The notes beneath the pieces were generated by a model. The model worked only from the letters and a program-made list of their open reading frames with translations, had not been told where the DNA came from and searched no databases. A stretch of DNA of 64,000 bases from Paraburkholderia sp. Tr-20389 (lineage in GTDB: Bacteria; Pseudomonadota; Gammaproteobacteria; Burkholderiales; Burkholderiaceae), in contig NZ_JAAGPD010000033.1 in the NCBI RefSeq assembly GCF_017104565.1, forward strand, positions 1-64,000. Direction: 5' to 3'. The first letter of the stretch is position 1. Each line of letters starts with the position of its first letter. Position numbers and translations under genes: made by a program. Shown piece by piece: positions 1 to 7,759 of the stretch.

Positions 1-79
1 ATCCCGAACAGGACCGTGAAACGACTCCACGCCGATGATAGTGCGGATTGCCCGTGTGAAAGTAGGTAATCGTCAGGCT
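1..79 (+). rRNA. rrf: 5S ribosomal RNA, 3' part (partial)
   Basis: The first 79 bases match the 3' two-thirds of a beta-proteobacterial 5S rRNA as I remember it: the GAACAGGACCGTGAAACG segment, the GATGATAGTGCGGATT segment, and the closing GTCAGGCT that pairs with the missing 5' end. The gene begins before the window, so the rest of an rRNA operon (16S, 23S) should lie to the left. A strong hairpin terminator follows directly. The exact 3' end could be a base or two either side of 79. Confidence 0.93.
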
Positions 80-90
80 CCTTACCCAGT

Positions 91-128
91 CCAAGACCCC
101 GCCCTCAAAAGCGGGGTCTTGGCGTTTC
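91..128 (+). terminator. Rho-independent terminator of the rRNA operon
   Basis: A perfect 12-bp stem is formed by positions 91-102 (CCAAGACCCCGC) and 111-122, with an 8-base loop, followed by a short T-containing tail (CGTTTCT). It lies a few bases after the 5S rRNA end and so closes the rRNA operon. Confidence 0.9.
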
Positions 129-189
129 TGGGCGTGAAGTTTCACACGCCAACCGCATCCGCTGTCGAACGGCTCAAGAAGCCAAACAC

Positions 190-906
190 CTAAGAAACCA
201 CAACCGTAAACTCGATCCCCGACTCGAAATTCAGCGTCGTGCTCGAAAAGCGCGGATTGTCGTCGAGATATTGCTTGTATGGCCGCACAGCATCTTCGGC
301 TGTGTACATGTTGTCGGCGAGTACGATGGATCCGGGGCGCAGCAGATGTTCAATCCGCTTGAACAGATTCAGATACGTGTTCGCCCACACATCGATGAAC
401 ACCATATCGAACGTGCCGTCCAGTTCGGAGACCGTCCGGAACACGTCGCCTTCCCGCAGATCGACATAAGCATGTACACCCGCCGCCCGGACATGAGCAC
501 GAAGGCGTGCGCACTTCGCGGCATCGAGCTCCGTCGCGACGACAGCACCGCTACCCAACGTTCGAAGCGCCTCTGCGAAATACAGGGTGGAAACGCCGCA
601 AGAACTACCCAGTTCGAGAATGCGAGCCGGCTTGTGCGACAGTACCATGTTGTGCAAAAACCGCCCCGTTTCCTCGGACACGGCCAACGACATGGCCGTG
701 CCCTGGGAGGACTCGAAGTCTTCGGTAGATAGCCCGAGCGTTTCAAGAAACCGTCCGCGCAGTCGTGGTGCGAGCGTGTCGTATTCCTCCGCAAGCGTTA
801 GAAGCGCCTCGTTCGATCCATCAAACTGCGCCCGCACGCGCGCCATCACTTCCGTTTGACTCTGTTCATGCAGCCGACGTAGAAGCACCGTAGCCGTGGA
901 TGTCAT
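190..906 (-). CDS. Class I SAM-dependent O-methyltransferase
   Basis: A predicted cytoplasmic methyltransferase of the caffeoyl-CoA/catechol O-methyltransferase fold, about 238 residues. The SAM-binding motif I reads ILELGSSCGVSTLYFAEAL, the acidic residue ending beta-2 is in VVATELD, and the later motif is FDMVFIDVW, the usual place for a metal and substrate ligand in this family. The start at 906 is preferred over 930 because a GGGGA sequence lies four bases before it. The gene stands alone, with no partner gene that reveals the substrate. It lies right after the rRNA terminator on the opposite strand. Substrate unknown. Confidence 0.85.
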   Translation of the reverse strand: MTSTATVLLRRLHEQSQTEVMARVRAQFDGSNEALLTLAEEYDTLAPRLRGRFLETLGLSTEDFESSQGTAMSLAVSEETGRFLHNMVLSHKPARILELGSSCGVSTLYFAEALRTLGSGAVVATELDAAKCARLRAHVRAAGVHAYVDLREGDVFRTVSELDGTFDMVFIDVWANTYLNLFKRIEHLLRPGSIVLADNMYTAEDAVRPYKQYLDDNPRFSSTTLNFESGIEFTVVVS

Positions 907-953
907 ACATTCCCCGTTAAACCAGATCATCTAAACAAGCGGAAAGTTACAAC

Positions 954-1262
954 TCATTCACCGGAGCGCGGCGTCGAGCGCGATTGCCATGCTGCCTGGA
1001 AGCGCTCGCGTTCCTCCGGCGTCATGGCCTCCCACTTGCGCCAATGCCGCCGCCCGCGCCAACCACCGTGTCCGCGGAAACCGCCAAACAGGATTCTGCT
1101 CAGCACCAGCAAGCCGAGTGCATGTGCGAAATCGATCGCGCGCGCGCCGACGAATAGCGCCGGCATCACCCAGTTCCATAGCGACATCACGGCAAAACCG
1201 AGCACGCCGATACCGACCAGCACGAGCAGGATTTTCCCCACACATCTGATTCGAAATTTCAT
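954..1262 (-). CDS. Small two-helix membrane protein downstream of ECF sigma factor
   Basis: A 102-residue protein with two hydrophobic segments, about residues 8-32 and 35-62, followed by a Gly/Arg/His-rich stretch and a charged tail containing MTPEERERFQ. That tail resembles the helical TPEER motif seen in several small envelope-stress proteins. An AAGGAG sequence seven bases upstream supports the start. Only 12 bases separate it from the sigma-factor stop, so the two are probably co-transcribed. It is not a recognisable FecR or zinc-finger anti-sigma factor. A role in holding or modulating the sigma factor is inference from position alone. Confidence 0.75.
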   Translation of the reverse strand: MKFRIRCVGKILLVLVGIGVLGFAVMSLWNWVMPALFVGARAIDFAHALGLLVLSRILFGGFRGHGGWRGRRHWRKWEAMTPEERERFQAAWQSRSTPRSGE

Positions 1263-1274
1263 CCATTCACTCCT

Positions 1275-1829
1275 TCAAATATCCAGTTCTTCATAAGCGG
1301 TCTGCAACCGCGCCCGCAGATGCAAGACTGCATAGCGTTTTCGCGCGAGTAGCGTATTGAGCGTGACGCCGGTTTCGGCAGCCATGTCCTTGAAGCTCCG
1401 CCCTTCCAGTTCGTGAGCGACGAACACTTCGCGCTGATTCCGCGGCAACTCATCGAGTGCATCCTGCAAGGCCTTGAGCAACACGGTGCGGGCATACAGC
1501 GCTTCGGGACCTGCATCGTGCGCCGGTAAAGCGAGATCGAGCCGATACTCGCCGCTCGCGTCGTCATCGATTCCGGACAGATCCGTCAACGGCTGTTCCT
1601 TCTTCTTCCGATAACGGTCGATGATGCGATTGCGCGCGGCACGAAACAGCCACGCGCTCGCCTGTTCGATCGGAGCGGGAAGGCGATAGGCCTGCACGAA
1701 TTCGTGAAAGACGTCCTGCAGGACGTCTTCCGCATCGTCGGGATCGCGAATGCGGCGCCGGATGAAATTGACGAGCCTCGAGCGCTCACGCACCACGGTG
1801 GCGGTGATGTCGCTGTCCCGATCGTTCAT
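1275..1829 (-). CDS. ECF-family RNA polymerase sigma factor
   Basis: An extracytoplasmic-function sigma factor of about 184 residues. Region 2 is visible as IRRRIRDPDDAEDVLQDVF and then SAWLFRAARNRIIDRYRK, the core-binding and -10 recognition part. Region 4 is the NQREVFVAHELEGRSFKDMA and LNTLLARKRYAV helix-turn-helix for -35 recognition. A start 27 bases further upstream (1856) is also possible; neither has a convincing ribosome binding site. It is followed by a small two-helix membrane protein in the same operon. No classic anti-sigma gene is adjacent, so its signal is unknown. Confidence 0.88.
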   Translation of the reverse strand: MNDRDSDITATVVRERSRLVNFIRRRIRDPDDAEDVLQDVFHEFVQAYRLPAPIEQASAWLFRAARNRIIDRYRKKKEQPLTDLSGIDDDASGEYRLDLALPAHDAGPEALYARTVLLKALQDALDELPRNQREVFVAHELEGRSFKDMAAETGVTLNTLLARKRYAVLHLRARLQTAYEELDI

Positions 1830-1932
1830 CGTGTCCGAGGTGGGTGGCGGTTCCATGAGGCTGAAGACGTTTCAGAAGCTCGGATATTGTGCGCAGCTTC
1901 AAAAAATATCGTCGCCAGCAAAAGACGAAGCC

Positions 1933-2871
1933 TCATTGCTCCCGCGATGCTGGATAAGCGGCCCGGCAGAGCGACATGACGACACTACGCAGCCAGCGAT
2001 GCGCCGGGTCCGCGTCGACGCGTGGATGCCACATCGCGGAGATCGTGAATGCGGGTGTCTTGACGGGAAGGTCGAAGGCCTGGAGACCCAACCCGGCCGC
2101 GTGATCGCCGGCCAATGCGTTGCCGAGAGAGGACTGCGGCACGAGCGCGACCAGATCAGAGTGACGCGCTATTCGCATGGCATCTGGAAAGCCCGGTACG
2201 ACAACGGCGATTTCGCGCCGCAATCCAAGCTTATCCAGGGCTTCGTCGACAGGCCCTGTGAAGTCCCCTCTACGCGAAGCGACGACGTGTTTGCAGGCAG
2301 CGTATCGCTCGGGTGTCATGCGCTCCCCGGCGAGCAACGGATGGCCTGCCCGAACGACGCCGACGAACCGGTCATGGAATAGAACTTCCGTGCACATCTC
2401 CGGTGCGGACGTTTCGATCAAGCCGATTTCCAGGTCGATCATGCCTTCGCGCAACGGACCGGCATCCTTGTTCGGCTTCGCTGCAAAACACAGGCGCACG
2501 CGCGGCGCAGCCTCGGCGATGGCGGCCCACAATGGAACGGAAAAGAACTCGATAAATGCTTCGCTTGCGCGGATCGTGAAGCTCAGATCGAGCGATGCGA
2601 CGTCGAGCTGCCCGCTTTGCGGCCGAAGCATTGCCTGCGCATCGCGGGTCAGTTCATGAACGCGATCGCGCAGCGCAGCGGCATACGGTGTCGGCACGAG
2701 TCCGCGTCCTGCACGCACGAGCAGCGGGTCGCCCGTTGCCGCTCGCAAGCGCGCGAGCGTGCGGCTCATCGCAGACGAACTCAATCCAAGGCGATGCGCC
2801 GCACGTGTCACGCTGCCTTCGGCAAGCAACACGTCCAATGCGACGAGGAGATTCAGATCCACATTGTCCAT
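1933..2871 (-). CDS. LysR-type transcriptional regulator
   Basis: About 312 residues. The N-terminal winged helix-turn-helix reads LDVLLAEGSVTRAAHRLGLS and continues with SRTLARLRAATGDPLLVRAG, a form seen in the NodD/LeuO-like branch of LysR proteins. The rest is the usual periplasmic-binding-like effector domain. The start at 2871 gives a normal-length protein; a frame extension to 2967 is unlikely. The gene is divergent from the short-chain dehydrogenase at 3007 with a gap of 135 bases, the classic arrangement of a LysR regulator with its target. The effector is not evident from sequence. Confidence 0.88.
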   Translation of the reverse strand: MDNVDLNLLVALDVLLAEGSVTRAAHRLGLSSSAMSRTLARLRAATGDPLLVRAGRGLVPTPYAAALRDRVHELTRDAQAMLRPQSGQLDVASLDLSFTIRASEAFIEFFSVPLWAAIAEAAPRVRLCFAAKPNKDAGPLREGMIDLEIGLIETSAPEMCTEVLFHDRFVGVVRAGHPLLAGERMTPERYAACKHVVASRRGDFTGPVDEALDKLGLRREIAVVVPGFPDAMRIARHSDLVALVPQSSLGNALAGDHAAGLGLQAFDLPVKTPAFTISAMWHPRVDADPAHRWLRSVVMSLCRAAYPASREQ

Positions 2872-3006
2872 ACTTCCAGCATAACGCAACGATTCGCGAG
2901 ACATGGCGTCGTGTGCAACTATCGATTGAGTTTGCTGCGTCTTGTGCATGCTGTATGCGTGTGACACGATCGCAAATCGAACACGTCATTGAAGGATGAA
3001 AGCGTC

Positions 3007-3717
3007 ATGTCGACAGCATCTACTCCACGCACGATCCTGCTGATCGGTGCGTCGCGCGGTCTTGGCCACGCGATGGCCTGCGAGTTTCTGAAGAAAGGCT
3101 GGAACGTGGTCGGCACGGTTCGCGGAGGAACGACACGGACCTTGCTGCACGATCTGGCTGACGAGTACCGCGGCCGGGTCGAGATCGAAGTGCTCGACAT
3201 CTGCGAGCCGGATCAACTTGCCGCGCTGAAGCAACGGTTGTCGGGCCGGAGCTTCGACATCCTGTTCGTCAACGCGGGCACCACCAACAGCGACCCGACG
3301 CAAACCATCGGCGAAGTGTCGACCGAAGATTTCATGCACGTGATGCTCACCAACGCGCTGAGTCCGATGCGCGTCGTCGAGTCGCTGGAATCGAATGTCT
3401 CGTCGACGGGGATCATCGGCGTGATGTCGTCGGGGCAGGGAAGCGTCAGCAACAACGAGTCGGGTCAGCGCGAAGTGTATCGGGGCAGCAAGGCCGCGCT
3501 GAACATGTTCATGCGCAGCTTCGCGGCGCGGCACGCTGCGTCGTCGCGCGCAATGGTGCTGATGGCGCCGGGCTGGGTCCGCACGGAACTCGGTGGGCCG
3601 GAAGGACGCTTGAGCATCGAGGAAAGCGTGCCGAGCCTCGTGGACGTCCTGCTATCGAAGCAAGGCACGCCCGGCCTGCAATATGTCGACTATCTCGGCC
3701 GCACGGTGCCGTGGTAG
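3007..3717 (+). CDS. Short-chain dehydrogenase/reductase
   Basis: A 236-residue Rossmann-fold oxidoreductase. The nucleotide-binding motif is GASRGLGHA near residue 12. The catalytic Tyr-x3-Lys is in YRGSKAALN, with serines in GVMSSGQGS just before it. A start at 2989 in the same frame is possible, but GAAGGA about ten bases before 3007 favours the shorter form. It is divergent from a LysR gene and is probably its target. The substrate cannot be told from sequence. Confidence 0.85.
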   Translation: MSTASTPRTILLIGASRGLGHAMACEFLKKGWNVVGTVRGGTTRTLLHDLADEYRGRVEIEVLDICEPDQLAALKQRLSGRSFDILFVNAGTTNSDPTQTIGEVSTEDFMHVMLTNALSPMRVVESLESNVSSTGIIGVMSSGQGSVSNNESGQREVYRGSKAALNMFMRSFAARHAASSRAMVLMAPGWVRTELGGPEGRLSIEESVPSLVDVLLSKQGTPGLQYVDYLGRTVPW

Positions 3718-3728
3718 ACGGCGCGTGC

Positions 3729-3743
3729 TTTAGAAAATCTAAA
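3729..3743. promoter_or_regulatory. 15-bp dyad operator, copy 1 (TTTAGA-N3-TCTAAA)
   Basis: A perfect inverted repeat with six-base arms around AAA, 160 bases upstream of the binding-protein start at 3903. The same arms recur at 6557-6571 in the LysR/Rieske gap. It contains the T-N11-A pattern typical of LysR-type binding sites. It is probably bound by the GcvA-type regulator encoded at 5585-6532 (inference). Confidence 0.6.
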
Positions 3744-3902
3744 TCATCCATCACTCTCAGGCCACTATTCTTCGCTTTTTTGAGTTCATATGCTTGACCC
3801 GTCATCGACGAACGGGCCGCGCATCCGTTCTTTTTCTAACCGGCGCCGTAGGGCGGACTCATGGTCCTCGAACCGCGGCGATGTTCTCAGACGGGAATGC
3901 TC

Positions 3903-4676
3903 ATGAAGAAGACACTGGTTTGCCTCGCGCTATTGTGCGCAGCGCTGTCCACCCACGCCAAGGAATTGACCGAGCTTCGATTCGGTGTCGATCCGACTTA
4001 TGCGCCGTTCGAATCGAAGGCGCCGGACGGCAAACTCGTCGGCTTCGAAATCGATCTAGGCAACGAAATCTGCCGGCGTCTGCATACGAAATGCGTGTGG
4101 GTCGAAACGGCATTCGACGGCATTATTCCCGCTTTGCAAGGGCGCAAGTTCGACGCGATTCTGTCCGCGATGTCCGTCACGCCGAAACGCGAAACGCAGG
4201 TCGCATTCTCGACATCGCTGTTCAACACACCAAGCAGTTTGATCGGACGAGCGGGCGCCAACATTTTGCCGTCGGTCGATTCTCTGAAGGGCAAGAACAT
4301 CGGCGTTGCGCAAGGCTCGACCCAGGAAGCGTACGCTAATGCCTACTGGGCACCCGCGGGCGTCAACGTGGTCTCGTATGGCAATCAGGAGCTGGTCTAC
4401 ACCGATCTCCGCGCGGGCCGGCTCGATGCGACCTTGACCGATATGATCTCAGGCAGCGAAGGCTTTCTGAAAACGCCGCAGGGAAAGGGCTACGCGTTTC
4501 TCGGCTCGCCCGTCAATGATCCGAAGACGCTCGGTAAAGGCGCCGCCATCGGTTTGCGCAAGGACGATGCGGCACTGCGCACGATGATCAACCAGGCTAT
4601 CAGCGACATGATCAAGGATGGCACGTACAAGCAGATCGAACGCCGCTATTTCGATTTCGACGTGCTGAACGGTTGA
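3903..4676 (+). CDS. ABC transporter periplasmic amino-acid-type binding protein
   Basis: A 257-residue solute-binding protein of the lysine/arginine/ornithine/histidine type. It has an N-terminal signal peptide (MKKTLVCLALLCAALSTHA) and the family signature FGVDPTYAPFESKAPDGKLV, then VGFEIDLGNEICRRL. The start is set at the MKKTL methionine, because upstream in-frame codons would spoil the signal peptide. No permease or ATPase genes are next to it, so it must dock to a transporter encoded elsewhere or act as a scavenging protein. A PhyH dioxygenase gene follows after 50 bases, probably in the same operon. The ligand may be an amino acid derivative such as a betaine or N-methyl compound (inference). 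Confidence 0.88.
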   Translation: MKKTLVCLALLCAALSTHAKELTELRFGVDPTYAPFESKAPDGKLVGFEIDLGNEICRRLHTKCVWVETAFDGIIPALQGRKFDAILSAMSVTPKRETQVAFSTSLFNTPSSLIGRAGANILPSVDSLKGKNIGVAQGSTQEAYANAYWAPAGVNVVSYGNQELVYTDLRAGRLDATLTDMISGSEGFLKTPQGKGYAFLGSPVNDPKTLGKGAAIGLRKDDAALRTMINQAISDMIKDGTYKQIERRYFDFDVLNG

Positions 4677-4726
4677 ATGATTGAACGCGGCGCGAGCGAT
4701 GCGCGCCGCGACATCACGGAGGAGAC

Positions 4727-5563
4727 ATGCAGCAAGACATCGACGCGCGCATCGAACGCGCGCTGACGCCCGAACTGATCGCGGATTTCCGTCGCGACGG
4801 TGCGGTCTGCATTCGCGGCATTTTCACGGACGACGACGTTGCGCTGCTGCGCGAAGGTATCGAGCGGAACCTCGCGCAGCCAAGTCCGCGCGCCAAAGTG
4901 GCGAGCCGTCCCGACGATCCGGGCTGGTTCTTCGAAGACTTCTGCAACTGGCAGGATAACGACGCGTATCGGCGTTTCATCGGCGAGTCGGCGGCGCCTG
5001 CGGTAGCGGGCGCGTTGATCGGCTGCGAGACGGTGCGGCTCTATCACGACCATCTGCTCGTGAAGGAACCGAATACGCGTCAGCGCACGCCATGGCATCA
5101 GGATCAGCCGTATTACAACATCGCCGGCTCGCAGAACGTCAGCATGTGGATCCCCGTCGATCCCGTCGCGCGCGAATCGACGCTCGAATTCGTCGCGGGC
5201 TCGCATCTCGGCCCGTGGCTGATGCCGCGCACGTTCATGGATAACGAAGCGAAGTGGTTTCCCGAAGGGAGCCTGGCCGACCTGCCCGATATCGAAGCGG
5301 ACCGTGCTGCGTATCCGATCGTCGGCTGGGCGCTCGAACCCGGCGACATGGTGTGCTTCAACATGCTGACCTTGCACGCGTCAGGCGGTGTGGGCGGCAA
5401 CACGCGGCGCCGTGCATTCTCGGTCCGCTTCATCGGCGACGACATTCGCCATGCGCCGCGGCGCTGGCGCACATCGCCTGACTTTCCTGGTCTCGATGCG
5501 GCGTTGCCCGAAGGCGCGCCGATGGATCATCCGCTGTTTCCCGTGCTCTGGCGCGCAAGCTGA
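4727..5563 (+). CDS. Phytanoyl-CoA dioxygenase (PhyH) family oxygenase
   Basis: A 278-residue non-haem Fe(II)/2-oxoglutarate oxygenase of the PhyH family, which includes ectoine hydroxylase. The metal-binding facial triad is visible: His124 and Asp126 in TPWHQDQPYYN, and His217 in LTLHASGG. An arginine for 2-oxoglutarate is likely in the following GNTRRRAFSVRF. A GGAGGAG sequence precedes the ATG. It shares an operon with the amino-acid-type binding protein and lies next to a Rieske oxygenase operon that carries the same operator. This suggests sequential oxidation of one imported compound. The substrate is not identifiable. Confidence 0.86.
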   Translation: MQQDIDARIERALTPELIADFRRDGAVCIRGIFTDDDVALLREGIERNLAQPSPRAKVASRPDDPGWFFEDFCNWQDNDAYRRFIGESAAPAVAGALIGCETVRLYHDHLLVKEPNTRQRTPWHQDQPYYNIAGSQNVSMWIPVDPVARESTLEFVAGSHLGPWLMPRTFMDNEAKWFPEGSLADLPDIEADRAAYPIVGWALEPGDMVCFNMLTLHASGGVGGNTRRRAFSVRFIGDDIRHAPRRWRTSPDFPGLDAALPEGAPMDHPLFPVLWRAS

Positions 5564-5584
5564 ACACACACCGCGCCGCGCGCT

Positions 5585-6532
5585 TCACGCAATCACATTC
5601 AGCATCGTGTCGTTGAGCTGTTGTTGTTCTTTGCCGCGCATCACGAGCCAGCGATGAAAACTACGGCAATGCGGCTTGTCGAACGTGTTCGGCTTCCATG
5701 TGAGGAAATACGGCCACGGCAATGACAGGCCGAGCGCGAATGGCATGACGAGGCGGCCTGCGGCGAGATCGTCGCAGACCATCGAGCTTTGCGCGAGCAC
5801 GAAGCCATAGCCGTCGATTGCCGCTTGTATCGCGACGCTCGACAACGAGAACACCTGACGGTTCTCGTTCAGCGCGCTGCAATCGACATCATTGGCGACC
5901 AGCCACTCGCGCCATGAAGGCGGCGACGCGAACTTGGGCCGCCAGTCCACCGAGATCAGCGGATAGCCGAGGATATCCGCCGGCGTGGCGAGCGGCGCGC
6001 CCGCTGCGAGCAGGCGCGGACTGCACACGGGCACCACGCAATCGCGGAACAGCTCGACCGAATTCTCGACGTTCGCAATGCGTTCGCCATAGCTGATGCG
6101 AAAGTCGATGTCGTAGCCATCCGGCGACGGCTCCGTATGCGTGCCGTCGAGGTACACGCTCAGATCGGCATGCTGGCTCTGCCATTCGAGCATGCGCGGC
6201 GCGAGCCACTTCGAGAGCAGCGAAGGCAATGCGCTGACGCTGAGATTGCGCATGTTCTTCGCGCGTTCAATTTCCGCGTGCGCGACACGCAGGCTTTCAA
6301 ACGCCGCAGCGCAGCTCTCGTGGTACTGACGTCCGATCGCCGTCAGACGCAGCCGCTTGCCGTCCTTTTCCGTGAGGTGCAGACCGAGTGTGTCTTCGAG
6401 CAGCTTGATCTGCTGGCTCACCGCGCCCGCCGAGATGCCGAGCCTGCGCGCCGCTTCCGTGACGCCGCCGCATCGGCCGACTGCTTCGAAGACCTGAAGT
6501 GCGCGCAAGGGAGGAAAGCTGTTCGTCGTCAT
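5585..6532 (-). CDS. LysR-type regulator, GcvA-like
   Basis: A 315-residue LysR regulator. The N-terminus (PPLRALQVFEAVGRCGGVTE, then AARRLGISAGAVSQQIKLLE) is characteristic of the GcvA/AmpR branch. The start at 6532 fits family length; the frame extends upstream but without family similarity. It ends 22 bases from the PhyH stop, so the two genes converge. It is divergent from the Rieske oxygenase operon. A 15-bp dyad 25 bases before its own start could give autoregulation and control of the divergent operon. The same dyad upstream of the binding-protein operon suggests that operon is also a target. Confidence 0.9.
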   Translation of the reverse strand: MTTNSFPPLRALQVFEAVGRCGGVTEAARRLGISAGAVSQQIKLLEDTLGLHLTEKDGKRLRLTAIGRQYHESCAAAFESLRVAHAEIERAKNMRNLSVSALPSLLSKWLAPRMLEWQSQHADLSVYLDGTHTEPSPDGYDIDFRISYGERIANVENSVELFRDCVVPVCSPRLLAAGAPLATPADILGYPLISVDWRPKFASPPSWREWLVANDVDCSALNENRQVFSLSSVAIQAAIDGYGFVLAQSSMVCDDLAAGRLVMPFALGLSLPWPYFLTWKPNTFDKPHCRSFHRWLVMRGKEQQQLNDTMLNVIA

Positions 6533-6556
6533 CGTAGGGTGGGGAAGGGTCGACGA

Positions 6557-6571
6557 TTTAGAAACTCTAAA
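6557..6571. promoter_or_regulatory. 15-bp dyad operator, copy 2 (TTTAGA-N3-TCTAAA)
   Basis: A perfect inverted repeat with six-base arms identical to those at 3729-3743, here with spacer AAC. It lies between the divergent LysR gene and Rieske oxygenase gene, 128 bases before the oxygenase start. A TTGACA hexamer at 6586-6591 on the oxygenase strand could be its -35 box, although no good -10 follows at normal spacing. Position and symmetry fit a LysR recognition site. Confidence 0.65.
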
Positions 6572-6699
6572 CGAACAGCCAGAGTTTGACATCTGTTCTT
6601 TTGCGATTTGGCTTTTTATCCTGTGCTGCAGACTGGGCAGGCGCGGATGCCTGAATGCAACGCATGGACGAAGCGAAACGGGACAACGGAGGCAGTGCA

Positions 6700-7758
6700 A
6701 TGTTTCTGAGGAATGCATGGTACGTCGCAGCATGGGACGCAGAGGTGACGCACGCGTTGATGTCCGTGACGATCCTCGGCGAACCTGTCGTGCTGTATCG
6801 ACGCGAGGACGGCACGCCCGTCGCGCTCGAAGATGCGTGTCCGCATCGCAAACTGCCGTTGTCGATGGGACGGCTGATCGGCGATCACGTCGAATGCGGC
6901 TATCACGGCCTCACGTTCGACTGCGAAGGCGCGTGCGTGCGCGCGCCAGGCAGTCCACGGATTCCGCCCGCCGCGAAGGTGCGCAGCTATCCGCTGGCCG
7001 AGCGCTACGGTCTGCTCTGGATCTGGATGGGCAATGCGGAAGACGCGGACGCCTCGACGATCGTGCAGATCGATGAATGGGGCGATCCTGCATGGGGCGT
7101 GAATCGCGGCGATGCGATGACGGTTGCCTGTCACTACCTGTACGTGACGGACAACCTGCTCGACCCTTCGCATGTCGCATGGGTGCATCCGTCGTCGTTC
7201 GGCAATGCCGCGTGTGAAGCCGAGCCGCTGAAGACGGAAGTCGCTGCCGATGGCGTCACCGTTTCGCGCTGGATGCACGATGTGGACGTCGCGCCGTTCT
7301 ATGCGCAGTTCGTTCGCTTTGAGGGACGCTGCGACCGCAAGCAGCATTACGAGGTGCGCTTTCCGTCTCACGCGATCATCAAGGCGATCTTCACGCCTGC
7401 GGGAACGGGCGGTGACGATGCGCCGCTTCATCCCGATGTGTTCCTGATGAACTCGTATAACTTCATGACGCCCGTCGACGATTCGAACACGCGCTACTAC
7501 TGGTTTCAAACGCGCAACTTCGCGCCGGACGACGAGCAGGTGTCGCGCCAGTTCGACGCGGACGTGCGCCACGCTTTCGAAGAAGACCGCGTCGTGTTGA
7601 CGGCGGTTCACGCGGGCATGAAGAACGCGCGCACGCCGAACATCGATCTCGCGATCGATGCGGGACCGCTGCGTTTCCGTCGCGCGCTCGCGCAGATGAT
7701 CGAGCGAGAGCAGCAGGCGCCTGTGTACGTCGTTAGCCGGCAGCGTGCGGGGCATTGA
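6700..7758 (+). CDS. Rieske non-haem iron oxygenase, VanA-like
   Basis: A 352-residue oxygenase component of the vanillate O-demethylase type. The Rieske [2Fe-2S] ligands are Cys47/His49 (CPHRK) and Cys66/His69 (CGYH). The mononuclear iron site is in TDNLLDPSHVAWVHPSSFG, with two histidines and nearby acids. The MFLRNAWYVAAW start is typical of VanA-like proteins, and GGAGG seven bases upstream supports 6700 over an upstream ATG. The reductase gene follows after one base. Relatives demethylate aromatic methyl ethers or N-methyl groups; which applies here is unknown. The neighbouring amino-acid-type binding protein hints at an N-methylated or betaine-like substrate (inference). Confidence 0.9.
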   Translation: MFLRNAWYVAAWDAEVTHALMSVTILGEPVVLYRREDGTPVALEDACPHRKLPLSMGRLIGDHVECGYHGLTFDCEGACVRAPGSPRIPPAAKVRSYPLAERYGLLWIWMGNAEDADASTIVQIDEWGDPAWGVNRGDAMTVACHYLYVTDNLLDPSHVAWVHPSSFGNAACEAEPLKTEVAADGVTVSRWMHDVDVAPFYAQFVRFEGRCDRKQHYEVRFPSHAIIKAIFTPAGTGGDDAPLHPDVFLMNSYNFMTPVDDSNTRYYWFQTRNFAPDDEQVSRQFDADVRHAFEEDRVVLTAVHAGMKNARTPNIDLAIDAGPLRFRRALAQMIEREQQAPVYVVSRQRAGH

Positions 7759-7759
7759 C

